From: Klebsiella pneumoniae
GTDB lineage: Bacteria > Pseudomonadota > Gammaproteobacteria > Pseudomonadales > Pseudohongiellaceae
Length of the DNA stretch: 64,000 nt
Direction of reading: 5' to 3'
Assembly (NCBI GenBank): GCA_945902215.1
Contig: CAMDML010000002.1
Location: 23,030 to 87,029, forward strand
Position numbers and translations under genes: made by a program. Under the pieces are notes generated by a model. It saw only the letters and a program-made list of their open reading frames with translations, was not told the DNA's origin and made no database searches. Positions 28,155 through 36,586 of this stretch are shown here, in pieces (the first letter of the stretch is position 1; each line of letters begins with the position of its first letter).

Positions 28155-29154
28155 GGTTGTAGAAAAAATCAGGGCGAAGATCTGGGTCAAGCCCAGGTGG
28201 TTTTTACTGATGCTGCTCGGCGCAAAAATAGTTGCTGCACAGGAATACAGTTACGACGGCAATCGCTGGTACGATGTTGAAGTGAGTGTATTCACCCACG
28301 AGATACCACGCGATCCTTCCGCGGAAGTCGCAGTTGCCCGCACACTCACTACCGCCTACCTGCCCCGCTTGCGCGAATTACAGACACGCGCCAGTGTCTT
28401 CGCCATCGAATTTCCGTTGGCCCAGATTTCGTCAGCGCAACCTGTGCCAACACTATCGGCTCTGCAATCAGTGCCGCAATTCCTGCCACAGGCAGTTCCA
28501 GAGCCACCAGTCATTGTGATGGGTCCGGTGTACTCGCCCGCCGTGCGTACCAGTTTCAAGATTACTGATTTCGAGCGTGACCCCTACATAGATCTGGATA
28601 CCAGCGCAGCACAGTTCACCTCACTCAACCGGACCCTTGATGCCGCAAACGATCATCGCGTGCTTTGGCATAAAGTCTGGCGTCAGCCAATGCAGGGTCG
28701 GGCGCAGACATCAGCCGTGTTTATCAGCGGCGGTGAGGTGCGTATGGCACATACGGAACTCGAAGGCAGTCTGCGCCTGAGCGACAACGCAGGCAGCGTG
28801 ATGCTGGATATCAATCTCTGGTTGAATGGTTTCCGGGCGGATGCCGTTACAACATCTGAAGTGAGCAGTACTGAAGAGTGGAAGATACCCGCACTGCCTT
28901 TTCCTCTGCCTCTCCCACCTCTCCCACCTTTGCCACCTCTGCCACCTCTGCCACCTCTGCCACCTCTGCCAACAGCAACAGAACCAGAGCTCACGCCTTG
29001 GTCACTCGCAGAAGTCTGGCAACTGGCACAGACACGTGAGCTGGGCGCTAATGAGCTGTATTATCTCGATCATCCTGCCTTCGGTGTGTTGATCCAGATT
29101 CGTCCTTACCTGTTGCCGCCAAGGCTTGTCGCTGAAGATCAGGCAGATTTTTAA
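28147..29154 (+). CDS. CsiV-like putative periplasmic protein with Pro-Pro-Leu repeat
   Basis: Start GTG 28147, with GGAGG eight bases upstream and overlapping the mfd stop by eight bases; 335 residues. A positively charged start and a hydrophobic stretch (WFLLMLLGAKIVAAQEY) form a signal peptide, probably cleaved after VAA or AAQ. The mature start NRWYDVEVSVFTHE resembles the CsiV (peptidoglycan-binding, DUF2803-type) family that often follows mfd. A run of Pro-Pro-Leu units interrupts the C-terminal third, encoded by a 9-bp tandem repeat. The end overlaps mtnP by four bases, convergent. Family call moderate. Confidence 0.75.
   Translation: MGKVVEKIRAKIWVKPRWFLLMLLGAKIVAAQEYSYDGNRWYDVEVSVFTHEIPRDPSAEVAVARTLTTAYLPRLRELQTRASVFAIEFPLAQISSAQPVPTLSALQSVPQFLPQAVPEPPVIVMGPVYSPAVRTSFKITDFERDPYIDLDTSAAQFTSLNRTLDAANDHRVLWHKVWRQPMQGRAQTSAVFISGGEVRMAHTELEGSLRLSDNAGSVMLDINLWLNGFRADAVTTSEVSSTEEWKIPALPFPLPLPPLPPLPPLPPLPPLPPLPTATEPELTPWSLAEVWQLAQTRELGANELYYLDHPAFGVLIQIRPYLLPPRLVAEDQADF
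28915..28968 (+). repeat. 9-bp tandem repeat (CCACCTCTG), six copies, in-frame
   Basis: Six adjacent 9-base units run from 28915 to 28968. The last four are identical CCACCTCTG and the first two differ by one or two bases. Each encodes Pro-Pro-Leu, so copy number can change without breaking the frame. This is a candidate slippage (length-variable) site in a probable periplasmic protein. Confidence 0.9.
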
Positions 29155-29930
29155 CGAGCCGCCTGTACCAGTTGCGGCAGCGCGGCCTGCAAGATCACCC
29201 GTATCGTGTTAATGCCAGTGGCGATGTGCCGCTCCATCTCTTCTGCCGTGATTTTTCCCGCGCCCATACCAGCTGCTTTGTTGACGACCAGGGCGATACA
29301 GGCATATCGCAGTTGCAGTTCACGTGCGAGTCCAGCTTCAGGCATGCCGGTCATTCCAACAATGTCGCAGCCGTCCTGTTTTAGCCGGCTAATTTCAGCC
29401 GCTGTTTCCAGCCGCGGCCCTTGCGTGCAGGCATACACCGCACCTTTCAGCAGGCAAAGATCCAGCATGTGCGCACTTTCAAGGAGAATGCGGCCGAGTG
29501 CCGCATCGTATGGCCATGTGAAATCCACGTGCCGGTCGAACTTGTGTTCACCAGTGAAACAAGTGTGCTCGCGACCCCAGGAGTAATCGATGATCTGGTC
29601 AGGCAGCACCATTGCTCCGGGCAACATCTGATCAGTAATGCCGCCTACAGCGTTTACCGCGATTACATCCGTGACTCCGGCCTCTTTCAGTGCCCACATG
29701 TTTGCCCGATAGTTGATCAGATGCGGCGCAATTGAATGGGTGCGGCCATGGCGCGGAAGGAACCACACCAGACCAGCCTGAGTCAGTTCAAGTAACAATT
29801 CCACCGGTTCGGCAGAAAAAGGCGTAGGGAAGGAAAAAATTTCAGCAGAAGATGTTGCATCAAGCCGGTATAACCCGCTGCCGCCGATGATGGCGACAGG
29901 CACAGAACGATTGGCAGCGGCGTGATCCAT
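29151..29930 (-). CDS. mtnP: S-methyl-5'-thioinosine phosphorylase (MTAP/PNP family)
   Basis: 259 residues from ATG 29930, eight bases past the nfuA stop; an upstream ATG (29954) lies inside nfuA. The phosphate loop GGSGLYRL is near the N-terminus. Further family motifs are NAVGGITDQMLPG, CTQGPRLETAAEI and VGMTGMPEAGLA. The purine-site segment reads ALVVNKAAG. An Asn here, rather than the Asp of methylthioadenosine phosphorylase, fits 6-oxopurine substrates. That matches the methylthioinosine phosphorylase known from Pseudomonas PA3004, which is also downstream of mfd. It salvages methylthioadenosine after deamination. The specificity is inferred. Confidence 0.88.
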   Translation of the reverse strand: MDHAAANRSVPVAIIGGSGLYRLDATSSAEIFSFPTPFSAEPVELLLELTQAGLVWFLPRHGRTHSIAPHLINYRANMWALKEAGVTDVIAVNAVGGITDQMLPGAMVLPDQIIDYSWGREHTCFTGEHKFDRHVDFTWPYDAALGRILLESAHMLDLCLLKGAVYACTQGPRLETAAEISRLKQDGCDIVGMTGMPEAGLARELQLRYACIALVVNKAAGMGAGKITAEEMERHIATGINTIRVILQAALPQLVQAAR

Positions 29931-29937
29931 GATGATC

Positions 29938-30519
29938 TTATTTGAAATAAGCATTTTCCCGGTCGGTGTGGTCAGTCACATCGCGCACAGCTGTCAGTTC
30001 CGGCAACTGCTGCATCAGGGATTTCTCAACGCCATCTTTCAGGGTGAGATCAACCGCACTGCAACCTTGGCAGCCGCCACCAAAACGCAGTACTGCTACG
30101 TTGTCATCAGTCAGTTTTTCCAGCGAGACATTGCCACCATGGGAAGCAAGCCCCGGATTGATCTCGTTGTACAGGATGTAGTTGATTCGGTCTTGTAAAG
30201 GACTGTCCGGACCGATTTTTGGTTGACGTGAGTTGGGTGCCCGGATCGTGAGCTGGCCGCCCATACTGTCTTTCGCGAAATCAACAACGGCTGCATCGAG
30301 ATAGACTTTGCTTTTCTTTTCGATCCACGCATTGAGGCCGCTGTAGGGAAACAGCTCGTCATCAGCTTCCTGTTCGCCGGGACGACAGAACGCGATGCAG
30401 GTTTCTGCTTTTGGCGTGCCGCCATCGAGCACGAAGACGCGTATCGCGATACCTTCGCAATTCTGCTTGGCGAGCAGTTCGCGCAAATACGTTTGTCCAG
30501 ATTCAGTGATTTCGATCAT
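29938..30519 (-). CDS. nfuA: Fe-S cluster biogenesis/carrier protein NfuA
   Basis: 193 residues, the usual length. The N-terminal half is a degenerate A-type (IscA-like) domain. The C-terminal Nfu domain has the cluster-binding CxxC in GGGCQGCSAVDLTLKDG. NfuA delivers 4Fe-4S clusters to client enzymes under stress; clients such as complex I, CysI and TtcA are encoded in this window. It is followed by mtnP after eight bases. Confidence 0.97.
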   Translation of the reverse strand: MIEITESGQTYLRELLAKQNCEGIAIRVFVLDGGTPKAETCIAFCRPGEQEADDELFPYSGLNAWIEKKSKVYLDAAVVDFAKDSMGGQLTIRAPNSRQPKIGPDSPLQDRINYILYNEINPGLASHGGNVSLEKLTDDNVAVLRFGGGCQGCSAVDLTLKDGVEKSLMQQLPELTAVRDVTDHTDRENAYFK

Positions 30520-30572
30520 GCTCAGTGCTCTTAATTCATCGTGCTGGTGTAAAATTCAGCCAGCTTGCTTCA

Positions 30573-30821
30573 ATGAGTGACATTGTGAAACATCGACTTT
30601 CAGAAAGCAAAAAGGGTCCAGATGGACACAATATCCCCTTCTGGCGTGTGGTCTTGAGTGTCATTCAGGCAAGCTTCGGTGTGCAGAACCCGGAAAACCG
30701 CGTGCGGGATTTCAAACAGGACAACGTGCTGCCCTTCGTGATTGCTGCGGTGCTATTCACAGTGGGATTCGTGTTAATACTGCTGCTTGTAGTCAATCTC
30801 GTGCTGAGCAGCAACAGCTAG
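30573..30821 (+). CDS. DUF2970 family small membrane protein
   Basis: 82 residues from ATG 30573. A charged N-terminus is followed by the family-like segment FWRVVLSVIQASFGVQNPENRVRDF and then one strong hydrophobic helix (about 55-77). I recall this pattern as DUF2970, small single-span proteins of unknown function in proteobacteria. It is divergent from nfuA with a gap of about 50 bases that must hold both promoters. Confidence 0.8.
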   Translation: MSDIVKHRLSESKKGPDGHNIPFWRVVLSVIQASFGVQNPENRVRDFKQDNVLPFVIAAVLFTVGFVLILLLVVNLVLSSNS

Positions 30822-30886
30822 CAACAATAAAAGCGCAACAAAACAATAGCAAAAAACCAAGGTGCACTGCGGAGTTTGCTTTTGTG

Positions 30887-31024
30887 TTACTGCTGACTAA
30901 TGAAGAACAGTACGCCGCAAACCGCGATGGCAATGGCAAAAAAAGCAGCAAAAGCATCGGCTCTGCTGTCGGCTGGATCTGGTTCATGGAAACTGTCTGC
31001 GGGGTGATTGTCGTGGTGGCTCAT
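30887..31024 (-). CDS. Putative 45-residue single-span membrane microprotein
   Basis: Short frame with start ATG 31024 and stop 30887-30889. A GGAG ribosome site lies five bases before the start. The N-terminal half is polar and His/Asp-rich (MSHHDNHPADSFHEPDPAD). It is followed by one hydrophobic helix (about residues 24-43) and the ending FISQQ. The ribosome site, the acidic start and the clean helix support a real gene, but no family is recognised. It stands alone between the DUF2970 gene and cysI, pointing away from cysI. Confidence 0.55.
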   Translation of the reverse strand: MSHHDNHPADSFHEPDPADSRADAFAAFFAIAIAVCGVLFFISQQ

Positions 31025-31170
31025 GGAAACTCCGTGCAATAAATCTGCATAGCTTGGGACAGGTGTGCGATTTTACAGCAGCAATCCGGGAAGCCCAACC
31101 AGCATGACACCCGCTCTGCCCGCGTAGTATGATTACAAGTCCTGATTATTCAAGGTATTAACCACACTTC

Positions 31171-32829
31171 ATGTATTGCTACGATTCATACGACAGACAG
31201 ATGCAGCAGGAACGCATCGAGCAATTCCGCGACCAGACTCGCCGCTTCTTGGCAGGTGAATTGGAAAACGCGCAGTTCCAGCCCTTGCGCCTGCAAAACG
31301 GTTTGTATGTGCAGCGGCTGGCTCCCATGCTGCGCGTGGCAGTACCGTACGGCTGTCTGTCGACCCGGCAGGTGCGCCAGCTCGCATATATCGCCCGCCA
31401 TTTCGACAAGGGCTACGCGCATTTCTCCACGCGCCAGAACGTGCAGTTCAACTGGCCGCAGCTGCCGGAAGTGCCTGACATCCTCGCCGCGTTGCTCGAA
31501 GTCGACATGCACGCGAACCAAACCAGCGGCAACTGCATACGCAACACGACCACCGACCAGTTTGCCGGTGTGTCCCCTGACGAAATCGAAGACAGCAGGC
31601 CGTGGTGCGAAATCATCCGCCAGTGGTCAACCTTCCATCCCGAGTTCGCCCATCTGCCGCGCAAGTTCAAGATTGCGGTATGCGGGACTGAACATGACCA
31701 AGCTGCCACCCAAGTGCATGACATCGGTCTATATATTGTGAAGAATTTTACCGGTGATGTCGGCTTCCAGGTGCTGGTAGGTGGTGGTCTTGGCCGTACG
31801 CCGGTTATCGGCTCTGTCATCCGTGAGTTTCTGCCCTGGCAGCACCTGCTGAGTTATCTCGACGCGATCCTGCGCATCTACAACCAGGAAGGCCGCCGCG
31901 ACAACAAATACAAGGCGCGCATCAAGATCCTCGTCAAGGAACTCGGCGTTGAGGTGTTCCGCGCCAAGGTGGAAGCGGAATGGATGCACTGCAAGGACGG
32001 TCCGGCAACATTGACTCGCGCGGAATTCGAGCGTTGCAAGACCTTCTTCACCGAACCTGCATACGAAGCGCTGACGGACGTCAACACGGAGGTGGAGAAC
32101 CTGCTCACCCGCGATGTACTGTTCGGTCAATGGCATGAACGCAACGTACACGCACACAAGAAACCTGGCTACCGCATCGTCACGTTATGCCTGAAGGCAA
32201 CCGGCTCCGCTCCCGGCGATCTCAGTGCAGAGCAGATGGATTTTGTCGCCGACCTGGCCGACCGTTACAGCTTCGGTGAACTGCGCGTGACCCACGAGCA
32301 GAACCTTGTGCTGACCGACGTCCGCCTCGCTGATCTTCCGACTTTGCACCAAGCCTTGAAGAGCGAAGACCTGGCAACCCCGTACAGGGGCCTCCTGAAC
32401 GACATGATCAGCTGCCCTGGTGGCGACTTCTGCTCGCTGGCCAATGCCAAGTCGATCCCGATCGCGGAAGCAATTCAGCGCCGCTTTGACAATTTCGACA
32501 GACTCAAAAACATCGGCGAGATGACCTTGAACATTTCGGGGTGCATGAACGCCTGCGGCCATCATCATGTTGGCAATATCGGCATCCTCGGCGTGGACAA
32601 AAAAGGCGAAGAGTTTTACCAGATTGCACTCGGCGGCTCGGCCGACCGCCAGGCAGCGTTGGGCAAAGTGCTGGGCCCCTCGTTCGCACAAGATGAAATA
32701 CCTGATGTGGTCGAAAAGATCATCGCGGTCTATCTGGGCAAGCGTGAAGGCAATGAACGTTTTATTGATACCTACAACCGCATCGGGATTGATCCGTTCA
32801 AGGAGCAAGTCTATGCCAAGGCTGATTGA
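31171..32829 (+). CDS. cysI: Siroheme sulfite reductase hemoprotein subunit (Pseudomonas-type CysI)
   Basis: 552 residues. It reduces sulfite to sulfide in cysteine biosynthesis. Two ferredoxin-like and siroheme domains repeat. The 4Fe-4S/siroheme ligands are C-x5-C in SCPGGDFCSL and C-x3-C in SGCMNACGHHH. The N-terminus YCYDSYDRQMQQERI and the region LRLQNGLYVQRLAPMLRVAVPYG match the shorter CysI of Pseudomonas rather than the enteric NADPH enzyme, so electrons probably come from another donor. The ribosome site is weak. The next gene overlaps its stop. Confidence 0.92.
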   Translation: MYCYDSYDRQMQQERIEQFRDQTRRFLAGELENAQFQPLRLQNGLYVQRLAPMLRVAVPYGCLSTRQVRQLAYIARHFDKGYAHFSTRQNVQFNWPQLPEVPDILAALLEVDMHANQTSGNCIRNTTTDQFAGVSPDEIEDSRPWCEIIRQWSTFHPEFAHLPRKFKIAVCGTEHDQAATQVHDIGLYIVKNFTGDVGFQVLVGGGLGRTPVIGSVIREFLPWQHLLSYLDAILRIYNQEGRRDNKYKARIKILVKELGVEVFRAKVEAEWMHCKDGPATLTRAEFERCKTFFTEPAYEALTDVNTEVENLLTRDVLFGQWHERNVHAHKKPGYRIVTLCLKATGSAPGDLSAEQMDFVADLADRYSFGELRVTHEQNLVLTDVRLADLPTLHQALKSEDLATPYRGLLNDMISCPGGDFCSLANAKSIPIAEAIQRRFDNFDRLKNIGEMTLNISGCMNACGHHHVGNIGILGVDKKGEEFYQIALGGSADRQAALGKVLGPSFAQDEIPDVVEKIIAVYLGKREGNERFIDTYNRIGIDPFKEQVYAKAD

Positions 32830-33319
32830 CAGTAGTGGCAACACCAGTGCCAACCTCTGGCAGCTGTTGCCGCGAGGTACTGCACTCGAAGCCGCCTTGG
32901 CACATGAAGGCAGCCATCTGCTCGTGAATGCCGAGCTGTGGGTCTCGCACAAAACTGAGTTGTTGCAAAGCGGGAAACTGCTTGCTGTATGGCTTGACAG
33001 TGATCAGAGCGCAGTGCCAATTGCCGACACTCTGCCGCAACTGCCATTGATCGCCCTGAACTTCCCCGGCTTCATGGACGGCCGCTCGTATTCCACGGCC
33101 GTAGTTTTGCGCAAGCATCATGGGTACACGGGAGAACTACGGGCGATCGGGGATGTATTGCGAGATCAGCTGTTCTACATGAAACGTTGTGGTTTCACCT
33201 CATTTGATCTCAAGGACAGCGTGAAGCTGGAAGATGCACAACGCGCGTTCCACGATTTCAGCACCAGCTACGCCAGCACCGTGGAAGAACCGCAGCCACT
33301 GTTTCGCCGCCGCGGTTAA
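32813..33319 (+). CDS. DUF934 family protein, putative CysI partner
   Basis: 168 residues from ATG 32813, inside the last codons of cysI (17-base overlap), with AAGGAG seven bases upstream. It has the family-like core LPLIALNFPGFMDGRSYSTAVVLR and LRAIGDVLRDQLFYMKRCGFTSF. DUF934 genes regularly follow this type of cysI, so a role in sulfite reduction, such as electron delivery or assembly, is likely but inferred. It has no cysteine-cluster motif and no membrane segment. It converges on sohB with nine bases between stops. Confidence 0.88.
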   Translation: MPRLIDSSGNTSANLWQLLPRGTALEAALAHEGSHLLVNAELWVSHKTELLQSGKLLAVWLDSDQSAVPIADTLPQLPLIALNFPGFMDGRSYSTAVVLRKHHGYTGELRAIGDVLRDQLFYMKRCGFTSFDLKDSVKLEDAQRAFHDFSTSYASTVEEPQPLFRRRG

Positions 33320-33328
33320 CCACCAGCT

Positions 33329-34396
33329 TCAGGAGTAGAAGTTTTCTTTGTCGTTGCGATGCAGCAGCCGGTCGAAGGTCTTCTGCGCAGTTTTGCCCAT
33401 TGCCCCTTCCAGCCATGATGACAACTTTTCGGCAAACTTGCGCTTGTGTTCCCACGACACCGCGTAGAGTTCGGCGTCCTTGCTTTGCTCGAGCAACCAC
33501 TCATCGCTGGTGTCGATAGCGTCGATCAAACCATTCGCCAGCGCTTGCGTGCCAGTCCAGACTTCGCCTGTGGCTACTGTGGCAATATCCAGCGCAGGAC
33601 GGAATTCGTGGATGAAGTCTTTAAACAGGGTGTGCATCTCATCCACGTCTTGCTGCACTTTCTCACGGTCCTTGTCGGTGTTCTCACCGAATGTGGTCAG
33701 TGTGCGCTTGTACTCACCGGCCGTGATCATTTCAAAATCGACCTTGTTGTCTTTAAGTAAACGGTGCACGTTCGGCAGTTGTACCAGCACCCCGATCGAA
33801 CCGATGTAGGCAAAGGGCGCTGCCAGCAATTTGTTCGCGATGCAGGCCATCATGTAGCCGCCGCTGGCTGCCACCTTGTCCACGCAGATTGTCAGCGCCA
33901 CCTTGTGTTTGCGCAGCCGTGCCAGTTGTGAGGCGGCGAGACCGTAGGCATGCACCATGCCCCCAGGGCTTTCCAGCCTCAGCAGCACTTCGTCCAGCTC
34001 AGGACGGACAACGCCTAATACGGCCGTGATCACATGGCGCAGTTCGTCCACCTGCGAGGCGTGGGTGTCGCCGTCGAAATCCAGTACATAGATGCGCTTC
34101 TTCTCGGGCACTGACACTGGATCTTTTGCCCGCGCTTTCCGCTCGCCCTTTTCCCGCTTCTTTTCTGCCTTGTGCTTGGCTTTCATGAAGTCAGGATCCA
34201 ACACCTCATGGCGAATCTCGTCTTTCATGAAATCCATCTCATCATTGAGATTCAGAACATGAATAGTGCCCTTGTCCCTGCTGTCACCCTTGTGGCGCGC
34301 GGCATTGCTCAGGATTAGGATGAAGACGAACAGGACCGCGAGGGCCAAGGTGACGGTCTTGGCCAAAAACAGGCCGTACTCGGTGAGAAATTCCAC
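33329..34396 (-). CDS. sohB: SohB-type inner-membrane/periplasmic serine protease (S49)
   Basis: 355 residues from GTG 34396, which has GGAG six bases upstream and gives the family N-terminus EFLTEYGLFLAKT. E. coli SohB is 349 residues. One N-terminal helix (about 8-30) is followed by a long charged Lys/Arg/Glu linker (about 60-100). The S49 protease domain contains the nucleophile region KVAASGGYMMA and the general-base Lys region in EYKRTLTTFGENTDKDR. It is a signal-peptide-peptidase relative whose physiological substrates are unclear. Confidence 0.93.
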   Translation of the reverse strand: MEFLTEYGLFLAKTVTLALAVLFVFILILSNAARHKGDSRDKGTIHVLNLNDEMDFMKDEIRHEVLDPDFMKAKHKAEKKREKGERKARAKDPVSVPEKKRIYVLDFDGDTHASQVDELRHVITAVLGVVRPELDEVLLRLESPGGMVHAYGLAASQLARLRKHKVALTICVDKVAASGGYMMACIANKLLAAPFAYIGSIGVLVQLPNVHRLLKDNKVDFEMITAGEYKRTLTTFGENTDKDREKVQQDVDEMHTLFKDFIHEFRPALDIATVATGEVWTGTQALANGLIDAIDTSDEWLLEQSKDAELYAVSWEHKRKFAEKLSSWLEGAMGKTAQKTFDRLLHRNDKENFYS

Positions 34397-34463
34397 AAGG
34401 GGCTCCGGAAAATGATGTGGCTTGATTGTGCCTGCAATCAGCGCAAATGAGAAGGCAACGTTA

Positions 34464-35186
34464 TTACGACGAAGGTGTTTCCTGAGCCATCCACAAGCAC
34501 TTGTTATCGCTGCTTTTCTGGATTTGTTGCAGGCGTTTGGCGTGCGCGTCGCGCTCCTCGATAGTTGCACCGATGATGCGCAGCAGCGGACGCTTGCTGT
34601 TGATTTTTTCTACAACCGGTGATGCCACTGTCTGATCCTGGTTTTCGTAGCCCAGTACCAGCGAGGACTGGCCGCCGGTCATTAGCAGGTAAACGTCAGC
34701 GAGGATTTCCGCATCCTTCAGCGCACCATGCAATTCGCGCTGACTATTGTCGACTTCATAGCGTTTACAGAGTGCATCAAGATTGTTTTTCTGGCCGGGA
34801 TGTTTCTTGCGCGCCATCGCGAGGGTGTCCAGCACTCCGCAATAATCGCTCATGCGTTTGTAGGATTTCTTTAGAACGACCAACTCATGGTCCAGAAAGG
34901 AGATGTCGAACGGCGCATTGTGAATGATCAATTCAGCGCCCGTCACAAATTCCAGGAAAGTGTCGACAATGGCACCGAATACGGGTTTGTCGCTGAGGAA
35001 CTCGTTGGTGATGCCGTGCACTTCAAGCGCGCCGGCCTCCACTTCCCGTTCAGGATTCATATACAGGTGCAGATGCCGGCCGGTCAGTTTGCGATCAACC
35101 AACTCGACGCAGCCGAGCTCAATGACCTTGTGTCCCTGGGCGGGATCAAGGCCCGTGGTTTCTGTATCGAGAACAATTTGGCGCAT
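34464..35186 (-). CDS. dnaQ: DNA polymerase III epsilon subunit (3'-5' proofreading exonuclease)
   Basis: 240 residues from ATG 35186. It contains Exo I LDTETTGLDP (Asp7, Glu9), Exo II HNAPFDISFLDHEL and Exo III HGALKDAEILADVYLLM, completing the DEDDh set. A C-terminal tail for alpha-subunit binding follows. It lies 22 bases after rnhA on the same strand, as in Pseudomonas, whereas in E. coli the two genes are divergent. Confidence 0.96.
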   Translation of the reverse strand: MRQIVLDTETTGLDPAQGHKVIELGCVELVDRKLTGRHLHLYMNPEREVEAGALEVHGITNEFLSDKPVFGAIVDTFLEFVTGAELIIHNAPFDISFLDHELVVLKKSYKRMSDYCGVLDTLAMARKKHPGQKNNLDALCKRYEVDNSQRELHGALKDAEILADVYLLMTGGQSSLVLGYENQDQTVASPVVEKINSKRPLLRIIGATIEERDAHAKRLQQIQKSSDNKCLWMAQETPSS

Positions 35187-35208
35187 GCTTATTTCCAGTC
35201 TAATTTCA

Positions 35209-35643
35209 TTAGAGTTCGTCGATACCGCGATTGGCAAGTTGGTCAGCTGCATCGTTGCCAGCGTTCCCGCTATGACCCTTGACCCATTGCCAGTCGATTG
35301 TATGGCGCGCTACTTCAGCATCCAGTGCCTGCCAGAGATCGAGATTTAACACCGGCTTTTTGGCGGCGGTCTTCCAGCCCCGGCTTTTCCAGTTGGGCAT
35401 CCATTCGGTAATACCTTGCAGTACGTATTTTGAATCGCTGTAGAGTGTAATGTGACAGGGCCGCTTCAACGCTGTGAGCGCGCGAATGACGGCGGTCAGT
35501 TCCATCCGGTTGTTGGTGGTATGTGCCTCGCCGCCATGGAGGGTCTTGCGGGTCGTGCCGGAGTCGAGGATGGCACCCCACCCCCCCGGACCCGGATTAC
35601 CACGGCACGCGCCGTCTGTGTGTATCGTGACGTCAGCGGGCAT
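35209..35643 (-). CDS. rnhA: Ribonuclease HI
   Basis: 144 residues. It removes RNA from RNA-DNA hybrids. All four catalytic acids fall at the E. coli positions: Asp10, Glu48, Asp70 and Asp134. The basic handle [18 protein letters not shown] is present. The start codon shares one base with the stop of the upstream methyltransferase gene, so both are probably in one transcript with dnaQ. Confidence 0.97.
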   Translation of the reverse strand: MPADVTIHTDGACRGNPGPGGWGAILDSGTTRKTLHGGEAHTTNNRMELTAVIRALTALKRPCHITLYSDSKYVLQGITEWMPNWKSRGWKTAAKKPVLNLDLWQALDAEVARHTIDWQWVKGHSGNAGNDAADQLANRGIDEL

Positions 35644-36473
35644 CAGGACATACTGTCTTCATTACTGGCTGCCACCCAGGCGTGCGACACCTGGCCAACT
35701 TTGTCGGGTACAGGCATGCCAAGACCATGCACTGGCAAGCTGCGCCATTTGGTTTGCACGGGGGTCAGTGGCAGCACTTGTTTGCGAGCGGAGATGGCAT
35801 ACATGCCCCCGGTTGGCCAGTTCAGATGTGCCGCCAGAGGGTCCAGCAAACCGGAATAACGAATCACACTTTCTGAATTTACCGGCAGTGCATACATCCC
35901 GTAGCGGATCTGTTCTACCTGGAAGTCGAGCAGCTTGAGCCAGTCGGTCAGGCGCAATGTGCCCAGCATGGATGCATGCCAGGGCGCCTTGGGGATCTGA
36001 GGAAAAAAGGGGCCGCGCCGGAAGAATTGGAGATTGTTGCGCAAACCCCAACTGCTCAGCGGATTGAACCCCACAATAACAACGTGACCGCCGGCTATCA
36101 GCACGCGCGCAACTTCACGCAACAGTTGATGCTGGTGCGCAGAAAAGTCCAGTGCATGGTGCAGCAGCACCAGATCTACGGATTCACTCGCCAGCGGAAT
36201 CGCTCCCACTGCAGCAACGGCGGTATGGCAGGAACCGGGAATCTGCCATGGACGAAACGAGAATTTATGCCCCATAGGACTCTTGTCGTGCAGCAACAGA
36301 TCGGCACAGCCCAGTTGCAGCAGGTGATACCCGAAACGGCGAGCGAGCATCTGGTCAACCAGACCGCGTTCGGCTGTCAGCAGGCGCTGGCCCAGCGGCG
36401 AATCGAACCACGCCGTCATCTCGGCATAAGCCTCAGGTGTAAATGGCGTGTTGTGATCGCTGAAGTTTGGCAT
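35643..36473 (-). CDS. Class I SAM-dependent methyltransferase (Methyltransf_11 type)
   Basis: 276 residues. A Rossmann-type region has a poorly conserved glycine loop ([11 protein letters not shown]), the acidic/hydrophobic [16 protein letters not shown] motif and [16 protein letters not shown]. The segment between gloB and rnhA holds this family in Pseudomonas and Vibrio relatives; the substrate is unknown. The protein has a C-terminal extension of about 60 residues after the methyltransferase fold. It is divergent from gloB across 113 bases. Confidence 0.85.
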   Translation of the reverse strand: MPNFSDHNTPFTPEAYAEMTAWFDSPLGQRLLTAERGLVDQMLARRFGYHLLQLGCADLLLHDKSPMGHKFSFRPWQIPGSCHTAVAAVGAIPLASESVDLVLLHHALDFSAHQHQLLREVARVLIAGGHVVIVGFNPLSSWGLRNNLQFFRRGPFFPQIPKAPWHASMLGTLRLTDWLKLLDFQVEQIRYGMYALPVNSESVIRYSGLLDPLAAHLNWPTGGMYAISARKQVLPLTPVQTKWRSLPVHGLGMPVPDKVGQVSHAWVAASNEDSMS

Positions 36474-36586
36474 GAGCCGATGTTACCCTGCCCGCCTCAG
36501 GGCGGAAATGGCTTTCTGCGCCCTGCCCGATTGCCATGCGTCCTTGTGCTTGCGAAGATGACGCATCACTTCCGGGAGAACCCATC

